In this document: positions 6,252 through 13,747 of the stretch, one piece after another
How positions within the stretch are numbered: position 1 is the stretch's first letter
How the letters are laid out: every line of letters starts with the position of its first letter
From: a virus
Reading direction: 5' to 3' (one strand)
Virus record (IMG/VR): IMGVR_UViG_3300025137_000010
Coordinates: 1 to 33,276 of that record
Length of the DNA stretch: 33,276 nucleotides
Translations under genes and position numbers: made by a program
The notes under the pieces: model-generated
Told to the model about the DNA's origin: nothing
The model's input: only the letters and a program-made list of their open reading frames with translations
Database searches by the model: none

Positions 6252-6456
6252 TTAGCTCATTTACAAACAACTGTATCTGTCCCTTAATATGCTCTCCTCT
6301 ACAAGTGCATAAACTTTCTAATGCGTGGTTAAAATACTTTGCGTGTAAATTTTCGATTAATCTTAGTTCGCTTTCTGCTATTGTGTTGTTTTTTACTCCC
6401 TTAAATTTTGACCATTGATCGTAGTCAATCTTTATCATTTGTACTTTTTGTGTCAT
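6214..6456 (-). CDS. Conserved small phage protein with CTC motif (80 aa)
   Basis: Helical 80-aa protein of unknown function. A segment LRLIENLHAKYFNHALESLC and the CTCRGEHIKGQIQLFVNELN region resemble small proteins commonly found near sigma-like genes in Bacteroidota phages. The closely spaced Cys and His residues could bind a metal. Its ATG overlaps the TGA of the 55-aa gene (ATGA), implying translational coupling. It overlaps the downstream nuclease gene by 38 nt. Confidence 0.6.
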   Translation of the reverse strand: MTQKVQMIKIDYDQWSKFKGVKNNTIAESELRLIENLHAKYFNHALESLCTCRGEHIKGQIQLFVNELNVIYKNGYKGST

Positions 6457-6620
6457 CTTTTAATCTGTATTTTATTTAGATCATCTTTTCGTTTATCGCA
6501 ACCACAATCTTTATATCCAAAAAACTTAGATACAGCTTTTGCAATTCTTTTACCATACCCAAAAGTTACAAAATTAATTATTCTTTCTACTATGTCCCCT
6601 AGTCCAATCGTATTTTTCAT
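6453..6620 (-). CDS. Small conserved phage protein with CGC motif (55 aa)
   Basis: Frame starting at ATG 6620-6618 with MKNTIGLGDIVERIINFVTF, a basic helix (GYGKRIAKAVSKFF), then KDCGCDKRKDDLNKIQIKR and a TGA that overlaps the next ATG. The GLGD start and the CGCD + charged helix + LNK pattern match a small protein I associate with Bacteroidota phages. It overlaps the 3' end of the sigma-like gene by 47 nt in another frame. Function is unknown; the CxC may bind zinc. Confidence 0.75.
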   Translation of the reverse strand: MKNTIGLGDIVERIINFVTFGYGKRIAKAVSKFFGYKDCGCDKRKDDLNKIQIKR

Positions 6621-7131
6621 ATTCTTTTTTTATAAAATCCTTTACTTTAATGTATGTATTTCTTAATGACACATAACTAATATTAGTATCTCTACTTAGT
6701 TCTGATATTTTTCTACCATCAGATATTAATTCAAAGATTGCAATATCATACCATACTAATTTGTTTTCATAACTATCAGTAAATTCTTCAAGTTTGTAAT
6801 CTATAATATTATCATCTATTGTGCTTTTAATTCCATACTGTGCTAATGCTTCACTTAGTGCGAATGTTTCTGTATCGCTAGTAATTATAATATCTTTACG
6901 TTTTTTGTTTATTTGCTTAGTTCTTAGACAAGCGTGAAATATCATCTTATATAAATAATAATAGTTTATATCATTATCTCCATATTTTAAATCTTTACCT
7001 TTCTTTGTTAATTCATCTATCTTAATATACATTTCGGATATAATATCTTGACAATCATCATTCTGACAACCAAAAGATCTACAGATTCTTAACCAGTCTT
7101 TATGCTTTTTATATGCTATTTCAAGAATCAC
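6574..7131 (-). CDS. Sigma-70 family (ECF-like) sigma factor-like protein
   Basis: A 185-aa protein with a region-2-like N-terminus (DWLRICRSFGC, DDCQDIISEMYIKI, residues 12-38) and a C-terminal region-4-like helix-turn-helix (GRKISELSRDTNISYVSLRN, about 139-158, then TYIKVKDFIKK). Proteins of this layout would bind host RNA polymerase core and redirect it to phage promoters. The start is GTG at 7131, overlapping the helicase gene stop; no early in-frame ATG exists. It is the natural candidate to read the ATTATATA late boxes seen in front of structural genes; that link is an inference. Confidence 0.7.
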   Translation of the reverse strand: MILEIAYKKHKDWLRICRSFGCQNDDCQDIISEMYIKIDELTKKGKDLKYGDNDINYYYLYKMIFHACLRTKQINKKRKDIIITSDTETFALSEALAQYGIKSTIDDNIIDYKLEEFTDSYENKLVWYDIAIFELISDGRKISELSRDTNISYVSLRNTYIKVKDFIKKEYEKYDWTRGHSRKNN

Positions 7132-8044
7132 GCTTTTTTACTAAATGTAATAAATTTCTGCCATTTAAACTAAACCCTACATTGTTTGCTAGTGATATAA
7201 ATTCTAGAGGATTTTCTAATGGTGTAGGTCTACCACCACTATCTATCTCTTTAATCTTAATTATAGCTATAAAAGTATTCGTCCAAAATTCAGGATGATT
7301 TGTATACCTATGTAGAATTAAAAAATTGTCAGATTTGTTTAAAAATTTACCACCACCTTCTGCAGATCCTGCACTGGGAGGTTGTATATATCCTTCAAAT
7401 TTATGTCCGTTAGGATGTTTGTGTCTAAGTGCTTCTGTAACTGCGTGTGTTACTAAATATATAGAGCATTTGTTTCGTCTTGTAAACAATCTCATATCAC
7501 TCATAATAGCATAATCGTATTCGTGTGATCCATAAGACCTCATTAATTCTTTATCTCTTATCAATGAATTGTACGGATCTATCACAAAACCGTGAAAGTC
7601 GAACTCTTTTTTTATTACCTCTGCTTTTGCTAATAATTCACTAGATGTAAAAGTTTCATCTATATCTATGTACCTAAAATGATCGTGTACCCATTCAATT
7701 TTTTCTTTCCAAACATTGTCTGCAATTTTATTAAATGGTAATCCTACAAGAAATTCACATAGTTTTTTACTTATACTTGTTGCTTCATTTTCTGCACTAT
7801 AGACCAAAAATTTTAGATCGTACTTACGTGCATAAAGCAAGAGCATATAAAGTAATGTTGTAGTCTTTCCAGTGGAAGCGTGTCCAAGTACCACATTAAA
7901 GCTGTTAAACTTAAATCTCCAGTACTCATCTATTTCATTAATCCCAAGTCGTAAACCTTCCTTTATTTTTCCATTACGAATATCATTTAATCTACTGACT
8001 TGAGATCTTAGTGAAACTGTATTAGAACGGTAGTCCGTCATCAT
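7121..8044 (-). CDS. Replicative helicase, DnaB/Twinkle-type RecA-fold ATPase
   Basis: A 307-aa ATPase without a primase domain. Walker A is GHASTGKTT (54-62), Walker B is FVIDPYN (Asp156), a sensor-like VTH has His200, and SAGSAEGGGKFLNKSDNFLI then LHR (Arg246) is the motif typical of Twinkle and DnaB C-terminal domains. It probably unwinds the phage replication fork as a ring. Two adjacent start Met codons exist. It overlaps the SSB-like gene by 23 nt and the sigma-like gene by 11 nt. No separate primase is recognised in the window, so a host primase may be used. Confidence 0.85.
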   Translation of the reverse strand: MMTDYRSNTVSLRSQVSRLNDIRNGKIKEGLRLGINEIDEYWRFKFNSFNVVLGHASTGKTTTLLYMLLLYARKYDLKFLVYSAENEATSISKKLCEFLVGLPFNKIADNVWKEKIEWVHDHFRYIDIDETFTSSELLAKAEVIKKEFDFHGFVIDPYNSLIRDKELMRSYGSHEYDYAIMSDMRLFTRRNKCSIYLVTHAVTEALRHKHPNGHKFEGYIQPPSAGSAEGGGKFLNKSDNFLILHRYTNHPEFWTNTFIAIIKIKEIDSGGRPTPLENPLEFISLANNVGFSLNGRNLLHLVKKRDS

Positions 8045-8315
8045 CTTCAGTGTTGCGATCGGGACTGTGTTCCTTACTTGTTACTTCCTTATAATTATTG
8101 TTCTCTAGTTTGCTATAAGGTTTACCTGCTTTACTAAGCATTGTAATAAATTTTAAGTAACCTTCGTTCTCCTTAATGTGTTTTATTACATCAGGATCTT
8201 TTAACTGTTCTAAAAACTTTTCTACGTTTAAGCTGTTCTTAGATACTATAAAACTTTTTTCGTTTGTGTATGTATAAAGTCCATTTATAAATACTGTATC
8301 AGATTTTTGTGCCAT
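8022..8315 (-). CDS. Small protein with SSB-like acidic C-terminal tip (97 aa)
   Basis: A 97-aa protein whose end, DDDGLPF, closely resembles the acidic DDDIPF tip by which bacterial SSB recruits replication proteins. The N-terminal half (MAQKSDTVFINGLYTYTNEK, then FIVSKNSLNVEKFLEQLKD) resembles beta-rich single-strand-binding-like phage proteins with this start. The linker is polar and disordered-looking. Its place directly before the helicase, with overlap, supports a role in replication. No full OB fold can be demonstrated by eye. Confidence 0.55.
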   Translation of the reverse strand: MAQKSDTVFINGLYTYTNEKSFIVSKNSLNVEKFLEQLKDPDVIKHIKENEGYLKFITMLSKAGKPYSKLENNNYKEVTSKEHSPDRNTEDDDGLPF

Positions 8316-8316
8316 T

Positions 8317-8862
8317 TTATTGTGGTTTAGTTGTTAATAAATTATAGTATGCAATACTTATCTGTGCTATAGATGTCAGAATTGTTTGCTGTGCTTCTGC
8401 TTGTAATCTTTTAGAAGCAACTTCAACTGTTTCGTTTTCTAATATTTGATCTTTCTTAGCTTTTATTTTTAATGTTTCTTGCCAAGGTGCAGATGTAACA
8501 GTTTCATATCCTAATTTACTAGCAACAGATAATGCAATACTTTGTTGTTGCGTTAAAGTTACATTATTTTGTGGACTTGCTGTCTGTGCAGGTTGTTGAT
8601 CTTCTACTTTTTTCATTTGTTTTCCGTTTTGTTGGATTTTTTTTGTTACTGGATTTAATCTCTCACTTAATAAATATGTGACAACATCACCTTTAGCAAA
8701 TGGATAAACTTTATTTGCAGGATAATTAAATACTGGAATCTCACCATTCTTGAAAGCAACTTTATGTTCTTTCATTTCTGTTCCGTCTTTACCTGACCAA
8801 ACCTTACCTTCTTCTACCCAATCTATAGTAGCTTTTCTTTCTTCGTTTATTGCTAGTGCCAT
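8317..8862 (-). CDS. Hypothetical early protein, possibly OB-fold (181 aa)
   Basis: Unrecognised 181-aa protein. The first 75 residues (WSGKDGTEMKEHKVAFKNG, then FAKGDVVTYLLSERLNP) look beta-rich with a basic linker and could form an OB-like domain. Residues about 85-105 are Gln-rich and flexible, and the C-terminal 75 are helical. It is one base upstream of the SSB-like gene and shares one base with the preceding coiled-coil gene, so all belong to one replication operon. An ssDNA-binding role is a guess from context. Confidence 0.55.
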   Translation of the reverse strand: MALAINEERKATIDWVEEGKVWSGKDGTEMKEHKVAFKNGEIPVFNYPANKVYPFAKGDVVTYLLSERLNPVTKKIQQNGKQMKKVEDQQPAQTASPQNNVTLTQQQSIALSVASKLGYETVTSAPWQETLKIKAKKDQILENETVEVASKRLQAEAQQTILTSIAQISIAYYNLLTTKPQ

Positions 8863-9170
8863 TATTTCTTATTAAAAAAGTTATCGTTAATCTGTATGTG
8901 CTTATCTATAACTGATAATACTTCGTCTGCGTTTGGTAATTCGCCCATATCTTCTTTTAAGGTATCTAATGTAAATACAAAAAGATCTCTTAATTGTTTA
9001 ACGAAATCGCATTCGTTTTTGTATAGCTTTTTATACTTAGCTGTTAGCTCTTTGCTTTTTGCTAAATCTCTTGTTAAATCTTCTATACGTTCTCTACGCC
9101 ATTTTAATTGGTCGTTTACAAAACTGTCAGCGACTGTTTTTGTATTTGTAATCGTGTTTAAAATACTCAT
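8862..9170 (-). CDS. Unknown 102-aa coiled-coil protein
   Basis: Helical, charged protein with a probable coiled coil at about residues 22-65 (RRERIEDLTRDLAKSKELTA and following). No motif or family is recognised. It overlaps the downstream 181-aa gene by one base and lies 18 nt after the NinG-like gene, so it is co-transcribed with replication genes. Confidence 0.6.
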   Translation of the reverse strand: MSILNTITNTKTVADSFVNDQLKWRRERIEDLTRDLAKSKELTAKYKKLYKNECDFVKQLRDLFVFTLDTLKEDMGELPNADEVLSVIDKHIQINDNFFNKK

Positions 9171-9188
9171 AATGTTTTTGTTTTTGTG

Positions 9189-9581
9189 TTATTTATTTGA
9201 TAAAGTTAATAAATCTTTTTTTACTGTGCAAAATATTTCATCTAATTCGTAATTTTCAATCTTAATTGTTTTCTTAGACAATATCATTAATTTATCTGCA
9301 GTACCTTCTCCGTGTATGTTATCAATAGCTTTACCAAACATATACTGATTACCTGCTAACCAATTATTACAGTAAGCACACTGTGGATATACGTTGCGTT
9401 TATCAAACCTAGTTACTAAGAATCTTCTTGATACAAAATGACCTGCGTGTATTTGTCCACTATCCCATATATGTTTTTTACCACAAGTAATACAAGTACA
9501 GTAACCCTTATGATCTGCGTTTTTTAATCTAACATACTTGCTAAATATTCTATCTATTTTTTTTATAAGTTTTCTACGCAT
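9189..9581 (-). CDS. ninG: NinG/Rap-like recombination protein, Zn-HNH type
   Basis: A 130-aa protein with the lambda NinG (Rap) family pattern (PF05766): a basic N-terminus, CTCITCG (Cys28, 30, 33), HAGHFVSRR (His45, His48), and CAYCNN (Cys68, Cys71, Asn72), giving a zinc-stabilised HNH-like nuclease fold. Lambda Rap is a structure-specific endonuclease acting on recombination intermediates. The protein is shorter than lambda NinG but keeps the core. It is the first gene of the early block, after the AT-rich repeat region at 9590-9662, which may hold its promoter. Confidence 0.8.
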   Translation of the reverse strand: MRRKLIKKIDRIFSKYVRLKNADHKGYCTCITCGKKHIWDSGQIHAGHFVSRRFLVTRFDKRNVYPQCAYCNNWLAGNQYMFGKAIDNIHGEGTADKLMILSKKTIKIENYELDEIFCTVKKDLLTLSNK

Positions 9582-9589
9582 AAACCTAT

Positions 9590-9662
9590 TTAATTAAATA
9601 TATATAGTATAGTATATAGTACAATATAGTTTAATACAACATAAATACAATACAATATAGTA
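9590..9662. repeat. AT-rich intergenic repeats between lysis and replication genes
   Basis: Low-complexity stretch of TATAGT and AATACA units. The 11-mer TACAATATAGT occurs at 9620-9630 and again at 9651-9661. On the minus strand a TTG, 19 nt, TATATTGT arrangement could act as a weak promoter for the NinG operon. Iteron-like repeats here could also mark a replication origin. Neither is proven. Confidence 0.4.
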
Positions 9663-10079
9663 CTAAAGTTTTCTTATTTTTTCTAATCCACGAGATCCAA
9701 AATACGCACCATATACTAAGAGCATTAGTTGGTTAATTATATTTAGATCGTATTCCATAAAAAAACCAGTTGCATATACTAAAGTTAGGAATACTAGTGA
9801 TATTGGTCTTACGTTTTTACTAAGCCAAGAATCAGACATAAGATCAGCTTCCCATCTACGAGTAACTGAATCCATCTCCTCAATCTCAATCTCGAGCATT
9901 TTAAGAGCAGTTTCTTTGTCCTCTGGAGGTAAACCCTTATCGTCTACTAAAAGTTTCTTAACGAGTCCCAGAACACCTCGATCAGGAATCGTCTCTGCTA
10001 GTGTCTGAAACACCCCTGATTTCCCTAGTAGGAATTGACCTAGTTTCGTTTCTTTGAACTTTTTTCGGTTTTTGCTCAT
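9663..10079 (-). CDS. Holin, 3TM-type (GTA_holin_3TM-like)
   Basis: A 138-aa protein with an amphipathic N-terminal half, a charged stretch (EIEIEEMDSVTRRWEADLMS), then WLSKNVRPISLVFLTLVYAT and a second hydrophobic segment NQLMLLVYGAYFG near the end. WEAD...SWLSKNVRP is typical of holins beside M15 peptidases in many phages. The role is a timed hole in the inner membrane letting the endolysin reach the cell wall. The start at 10079 overlaps the endolysin gene by 98 nt in another frame, which is large but fits the usual family N-terminus. Confidence 0.75.
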   Translation of the reverse strand: MSKNRKKFKETKLGQFLLGKSGVFQTLAETIPDRGVLGLVKKLLVDDKGLPPEDKETALKMLEIEIEEMDSVTRRWEADLMSDSWLSKNVRPISLVFLTLVYATGFFMEYDLNIINQLMLLVYGAYFGSRGLEKIRKL

Positions 10080-10557
10080 ATTTTACTTTTTTAGGTTGCA
10101 CAGCTTTTGGTTCTGTATACATTTGCATACCTTCTTCTAGCGAATTTTTGTATACTTGTTTTCTGTTTAAACCTTCTACATACGTACAATGTACCCAGTT
10201 AGGTGTGTCTGTACCATATTCCCATATCAATACATCAAAATCTAAATTGTCTTTTATGTAATTAAATATGTCTTTGTTAGAAACATCTGTATTATCATTG
10301 TCTATATCTATAGCTTGTCCAGTAATGTGTTTACTGTGTGATACGCCACCTACCATACTATTTAATCTTTCGCAACGATACATACTAGATACGTATATTG
10401 GTTTCTTAAAATGATCTCGTATAGGTTGGAATAGTTTATCTGCTGTAAGTTTTAAATTGTCTAGTATTATTCCACTAGGTGTATTATTTAAATTTTTACG
10501 CTTTGCAGTTTCAGATCTACACGCTTCTGCTAATGTTAAGTTGTTAGATAATTTCAT
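9982..10557 (-). CDS. Peptidase M15-type endolysin
   Basis: A 191-aa zinc peptidase (Peptidase_M15_3-like) that would cut peptidoglycan peptides at lysis. Metal ligands are visible as SKHITGQAID (His77, Asp84) and NWVHCTY (His123), with Glu113 in IWEYG the likely catalytic acid. No signal peptide is present, so it needs the holin. The tail after about residue 135 is Lys/Arg/Pro-rich and disordered-looking, and its last codons overlap the holin gene in another frame. The start codon overlaps the stop of the 51-aa membrane protein (TAATG). Confidence 0.87.
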   Translation of the reverse strand: MKLSNNLTLAEACRSETAKRKNLNNTPSGIILDNLKLTADKLFQPIRDHFKKPIYVSSMYRCERLNSMVGGVSHSKHITGQAIDIDNDNTDVSNKDIFNYIKDNLDFDVLIWEYGTDTPNWVHCTYVEGLNRKQVYKNSLEEGMQMYTEPKAVQPKKVKYEQKPKKVQRNETRSIPTREIRGVSDTSRDDS

Positions 10558-10712
10558 TATAGAGGATAATATTTATTCATAAACCACTGTAAAAATACTG
10601 TTGCCCAAAACATAGTTAACAATAACCATATTGTTGAGTAAATAACATAAGGTACGTTAAGCCAAAACGCTTCTTTAACACCTTCCCAAATTTTATTTAA
10701 AAAGTTTTTCAT
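10557..10712 (-). CDS. Small membrane protein of lysis cassette (51 aa)
   Basis: ATG at 10712-10710, MKNFLNKIWEGVKEAFWLNV followed by one strong hydrophobic segment at residues about 21-46 (VIYSTIWLLLTMFWATVF) and a short polar tail. The amphipathic N-terminus plus one membrane span suggests a small holin, antiholin or pinholin-like factor. The stop overlaps the M15 peptidase ATG by one base, so they are translationally coupled. No sequence family is recognised. Confidence 0.7.
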   Translation of the reverse strand: MKNFLNKIWEGVKEAFWLNVPYVIYSTIWLLLTMFWATVFLQWFMNKYYPL

Positions 10713-10735
10713 AATTTTTGTTTTAATAAAGTTAA

Positions 10736-10882
10736 TTATTTTTTATTTAATAGGTCTAAAATCTTAAGCATTGTATATACAATAGTTGCTATAATTAATA
10801 GAGCTTGTAATACTTCATTTACTTGTGTCATACTTATTATATAAACGCTAATTCCTATTATTGTTGGTTTAAATCCTTCCAT
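10736..10882 (-). CDS. Small hydrophobic protein of lysis cassette (48 aa)
   Basis: ATG at 10882-10880, four bases after the stop of the 125-aa fibre-region gene. MEGFKPTIIGISVYIISMTQ then VLQALLIIATIVYTMLK gives one or two membrane spans, with a basic end KK. The position between fibre genes and the endolysin suggests a lysis or lysis-timing protein. The internal ATG at codon 18 could give a shorter product, as in dual-start holins; this is speculative. Confidence 0.6.
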   Translation of the reverse strand: MEGFKPTIIGISVYIISMTQVNEVLQALLIIATIVYTMLKILDLLNKK

Positions 10883-10886
10883 TACA

Positions 10887-11264
10887 TTATTCTATTGTAA
10901 GTTCAACTAATTTCCATTCTTGGTTTTCTTCGTCCCAAGCATATATTTTTTCAGGTGATCCATCTTCAGGATAAGGTACAGGTGCTTCCCATTTATAATT
11001 TTCATTTAATGACCAACTTGCAAAAGGTTGTGGTGCATAAAAAGCATCATTATCTTCATCATAAGTATAACCTTGACCTGCAAAATTATATCTTATATTT
11101 CCATTATAAGATGTTTGAACCCAATTCCTGTGACCAAATAATGATTCACAAAAATCTATACCTTTAAATTCTAATTCTTGATCATCAACTGTTATTTCGT
11201 TGTTATGTACAACAATTACTTTTGTTACTATGTTATTTTCATTTAATTCTGCAAAATGTGCCAT
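10887..11264 (-). CDS. Marine-phage conserved fibre-region protein (125 aa)
   Basis: Begins MAHFAELNENNIVTKVIVVH and contains FCESLFGHRNWVQTSYNGNI, GQGYTYDEDNDAFYAPQPFA and PVPYPEDG. This is the pattern of an uncharacterised protein found widely in marine phages, usually with tail-fibre genes. It is probably a structural or adhesin-associated beta-rich protein. It lies between the glycine-rich adhesin and the lysis cassette, each about 5-20 bases away. Confidence 0.7.
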   Translation of the reverse strand: MAHFAELNENNIVTKVIVVHNNEITVDDQELEFKGIDFCESLFGHRNWVQTSYNGNIRYNFAGQGYTYDEDNDAFYAPQPFASWSLNENYKWEAPVPYPEDGSPEKIYAWDEENQEWKLVELTIE

Positions 11265-11281
11265 TTTAATTTATTTTAATT

Positions 11282-12193
11282 TTAACTATGTACGTATGTA
11301 CCACTACCTGTAAATTTTATTATTGTATCACTACCTGATGTTGTTACTGTAGGACTTCCTGTTGTACTTCCTGAATAGTCTGCTGTCGGTAACCTTAATA
11401 TTACAACACCACTTCCACCTGCACCATATTCTCTGTAAGTAGTACCAGGATTTGAACCTCCACGACCTCCAGCACCTAAATTAACTGTACCATCTCTTTG
11501 ACCTATTGAAGAAGATGATGTTCCGTGATACCCACCTCCTCCAGTAGGTTGTGTTGTATCAATCGCACCATTACCACCACCTGCATAAGTTACAGAACTT
11601 CCTGTTATGGATAATGCTAAACCATTTCCACCTTTACCACCAGTATCATCATTATATATAGTTCCAGGATTAGCGTTTGAACCAACTCCTCCTGCTCCAC
11701 CACCTCCTGCTCCACCCCAGTTTCCTCCTGAACCTGATGCCGAACCTCCTGCATAACCTTGATTTGCAGTTCCTGCTCCACCTGAAAACGAACCCCCATT
11801 ATATGATCCTGCTCCACCACCTGAACCTCCTGCATTTCCTGGACCTTGTTCATTTCCTCCTAAATCTCCCCAACCACCACCTAATGAGGTAATTGCAGCA
11901 ACACCAGTAATAGATGAATCAGAACCTTGACCTCCTGAATTATATCCATCAAATCTACCTGTTATTGATCCACCTGCACCAATAGTTATTGTATAAGTTC
12001 CTGCAGACATTATTACACCTGTTTCAGATGATCCTCCACCTCCTGATGTACTACCATAACTTGTTCTTAATCCACCTGCACCTCCACCTGCACCTACATT
12101 TGCACCTCCACCAGCACCCCCTGCTATCACAAGGAAATCTGCTACTACTTCAGCTGCTGCTAATAAACCAAAATTTATACCTTGTCCAAACAT
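11282..12193 (-). CDS. Glycine-rich tail adhesin
   Basis: A 303-aa protein dominated by Gly, Ser, Ala, Thr and Asn. It begins MFGQGINFGLLAAAEVVADF, then has glycine-rich stretches (AGGAGGGANVGAGGGAGGL and similar) expected to form polyglycine-II-like or beta-rich receptor-binding tips. The end GSGVVILRLPTADY then DTIIKFTGSGTYVHS is typical of Gly-rich domain proteins in marine phages. It follows the 177-aa fibre gene by one base. Host-receptor binding is inferred. The low-complexity coding creates many false ORFs on both strands. Confidence 0.75.
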   Translation of the reverse strand: MFGQGINFGLLAAAEVVADFLVIAGGAGGGANVGAGGGAGGLRTSYGSTSGGGGSSETGVIMSAGTYTITIGAGGSITGRFDGYNSGGQGSDSSITGVAAITSLGGGWGDLGGNEQGPGNAGGSGGGAGSYNGGSFSGGAGTANQGYAGGSASGSGGNWGGAGGGGAGGVGSNANPGTIYNDDTGGKGGNGLALSITGSSVTYAGGGNGAIDTTQPTGGGGYHGTSSSSIGQRDGTVNLGAGGRGGSNPGTTYREYGAGGSGVVILRLPTADYSGSTTGSPTVTTSGSDTIIKFTGSGTYVHS

Positions 12194-12194
12194 T

Positions 12195-12728
12195 TTAACT
12201 TGCTATTTGACTAATACTATACCAAAATTCTGTAGCACTTACACACGTTATTTGATATAAATTCTTTTTAGAACCTGTATCATCATATGTACCTGCTATT
12301 TTATTAAACGTACCTGATCCTCCACCTACTTGCCAAGTATCTGCAGTATAACTACTTCCTGCCCCTGTTACTATTAATGTTTTTGTAACTCCTATTTTAG
12401 GGTTGGTTATGTTTAGTGTTGTATTTGCGTTAGGTGTTAAAGTAAATACTTGTGCATCATCAAAATTTACTACAACTGTTGCACCTGCACTTAAAGCATC
12501 AACTGTTGTGAATTCATCAGCTACTTTGTTATAATTTATAGCATTGTCAGCAACCATATCTGTTGCCACTTGTACTTCTGCAATAGTACCTGCACTTGCT
12601 GCACCTAATACTCTATTATTAGTAGACGTATCTTGCATTTTCGCATACGTTACGTTATCGTCGGTTATTTTTGAAGTTGTTACTGCATTGTCTGCTAAGA
12701 CGTTTGTTGTTACTTTAGTTGTTGCCAT
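12195..12728 (-). CDS. Tail-fibre protein sharing a C-terminal domain with the long fibre (177 aa)
   Basis: The N-terminal half carries repeats of the VLADNAVTTSKITDDNVTYA kind, seen in tail fibres. The C-terminal half (FTTVDALSAG, FDDAQVFTLTPNANTTLNI, GTFNKIAGTYDDTG, LYQITCVS) aligns motif by motif with the last 100 residues of the 1060-aa fibre. The two probably form similar trimerising or tip domains. It sits one base before the glycine-rich adhesin and 14 bases after the 334-aa fibre protein. Confidence 0.7.
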   Translation of the reverse strand: MATTKVTTNVLADNAVTTSKITDDNVTYAKMQDTSTNNRVLGAASAGTIAEVQVATDMVADNAINYNKVADEFTTVDALSAGATVVVNFDDAQVFTLTPNANTTLNITNPKIGVTKTLIVTGAGSSYTADTWQVGGGSGTFNKIAGTYDDTGSKKNLYQITCVSATEFWYSISQIAS

Positions 12729-12742
12729 ATTTTTTTATTTAA

Positions 12743-13747
12743 TTAATCAGCTAATCTCCAAGCCATATATATATATTTTTGTCCACTACCATTAGAACTT
12801 CCCCAACGAGGTAATTCAAAACCTGTTGATGTTAAAGCAAATGTATTATAAGTTGCTTCAGTTGCCCCACTATTTGCATATAACACTGTATTGTTTCCTC
12901 TTGCAGTATCAAACATCAACCAATCTTCTGCATTTGCTAATGATTTTACAATTACAAACGCAGGTGCAAACCCTACGTTAATTGTATGTCCTGCAGATCC
13001 TGTACCAGTATATGAATCAAATTTTGAAAATCCTTCAATATCAGCAAAACAATAAGCAATATGTTCCTGTCCATTAGTATTTACATTCCCTGCGTCAGAT
13101 TTAACTGTAAAAACACTTGATGTTGGATCTGTACTATTCCAAGGATTGTTACTTGTAAGTTCTCCGTCTGTACTATTTAATTTAATTCTATATGCTGCAC
13201 TTGTTAATCCTGTGTGATAAACTGCCCAATCACTTGTTTGCCCTAATTTTTTTACAATAATTGTTTTTGGTATAACACTCAATCCGTGACCAATAGTCTG
13301 ATTGCTTGATGAATTCCCAGTATATTTTACGATTGAAAATCCTGCATCTTCGTTTGCTTGAACTGTACTTGTAATACTCCCCGCTGCACTGCTACTAGTC
13401 GATCCTTCATTTGCTCTCCAACACCACGCGACAAAGGTTTTACCATTTCCATTTACATCACCATTACCTGCTAATGTAAATCCATCTGTATCAAAAGATT
13501 GTATTTGGTCGCTTCTTGTTAATTCAGCAGTAGATTCACTTGGGACTATATATTTAGTTGCACCTCTTGTTGAATCTGCTACCATATGAGCGTGAGCTGT
13601 ACTTCTACATTTTATCCATACAAAGTCAGGTTTAAAGCCAACACCTGTGATAGCTTGACTTCCACTATTACCTGTATAAGTAACTACATTAAATGCGTCT
13701 GCTAATGCTGCTGGAGCACCTGTAAAAAGTTTTTTATTTAAGCTCAT
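12743..13747 (-). CDS. Tail-fibre protein with three lectin-like repeats (334 aa, DUF7483-like)
   Basis: Three related units, about residues 19-112, 137-234 and 240-332. Each starts with a YTGN- or YTGTG-containing strand, followed by a GFKPDFVWIK / VIPKTIIVKK / GFAPAFVIVK strand, and ends with FVAWCWRA / IAYCFADI / YIYMAWRL. This matches a concanavalin-like jelly-roll family common in marine phage tail fibres. It probably binds host surface glycans. It overlaps the 154-aa gene by 14 nt. Confidence 0.75.
   Translation of the reverse strand: MSLNKKLFTGAPAALADAFNVVTYTGNSGSQAITGVGFKPDFVWIKCRSTAHAHMVADSTRGATKYIVPSESTAELTRSDQIQSFDTDGFTLAGNGDVNGNGKTFVAWCWRANEGSTSSSAAGSITSTVQANEDAGFSIVKYTGNSSSNQTIGHGLSVIPKTIIVKKLGQTSDWAVYHTGLTSAAYRIKLNSTDGELTSNNPWNSTDPTSSVFTVKSDAGNVNTNGQEHIAYCFADIEGFSKFDSYTGTGSAGHTINVGFAPAFVIVKSLANAEDWLMFDTARGNNTVLYANSGATEATYNTFALTSTGFELPRWGSSNGSGQKYIYMAWRLAD

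Noticed and set aside
11617-12198. Open frames on both strands across the glycine-rich adhesin gene
   Set aside because: They are frame shadows of low-complexity Gly codons: Leu/His-rich on the plus strand, Gln/Glu/Val-rich on the minus strand, with no family features.
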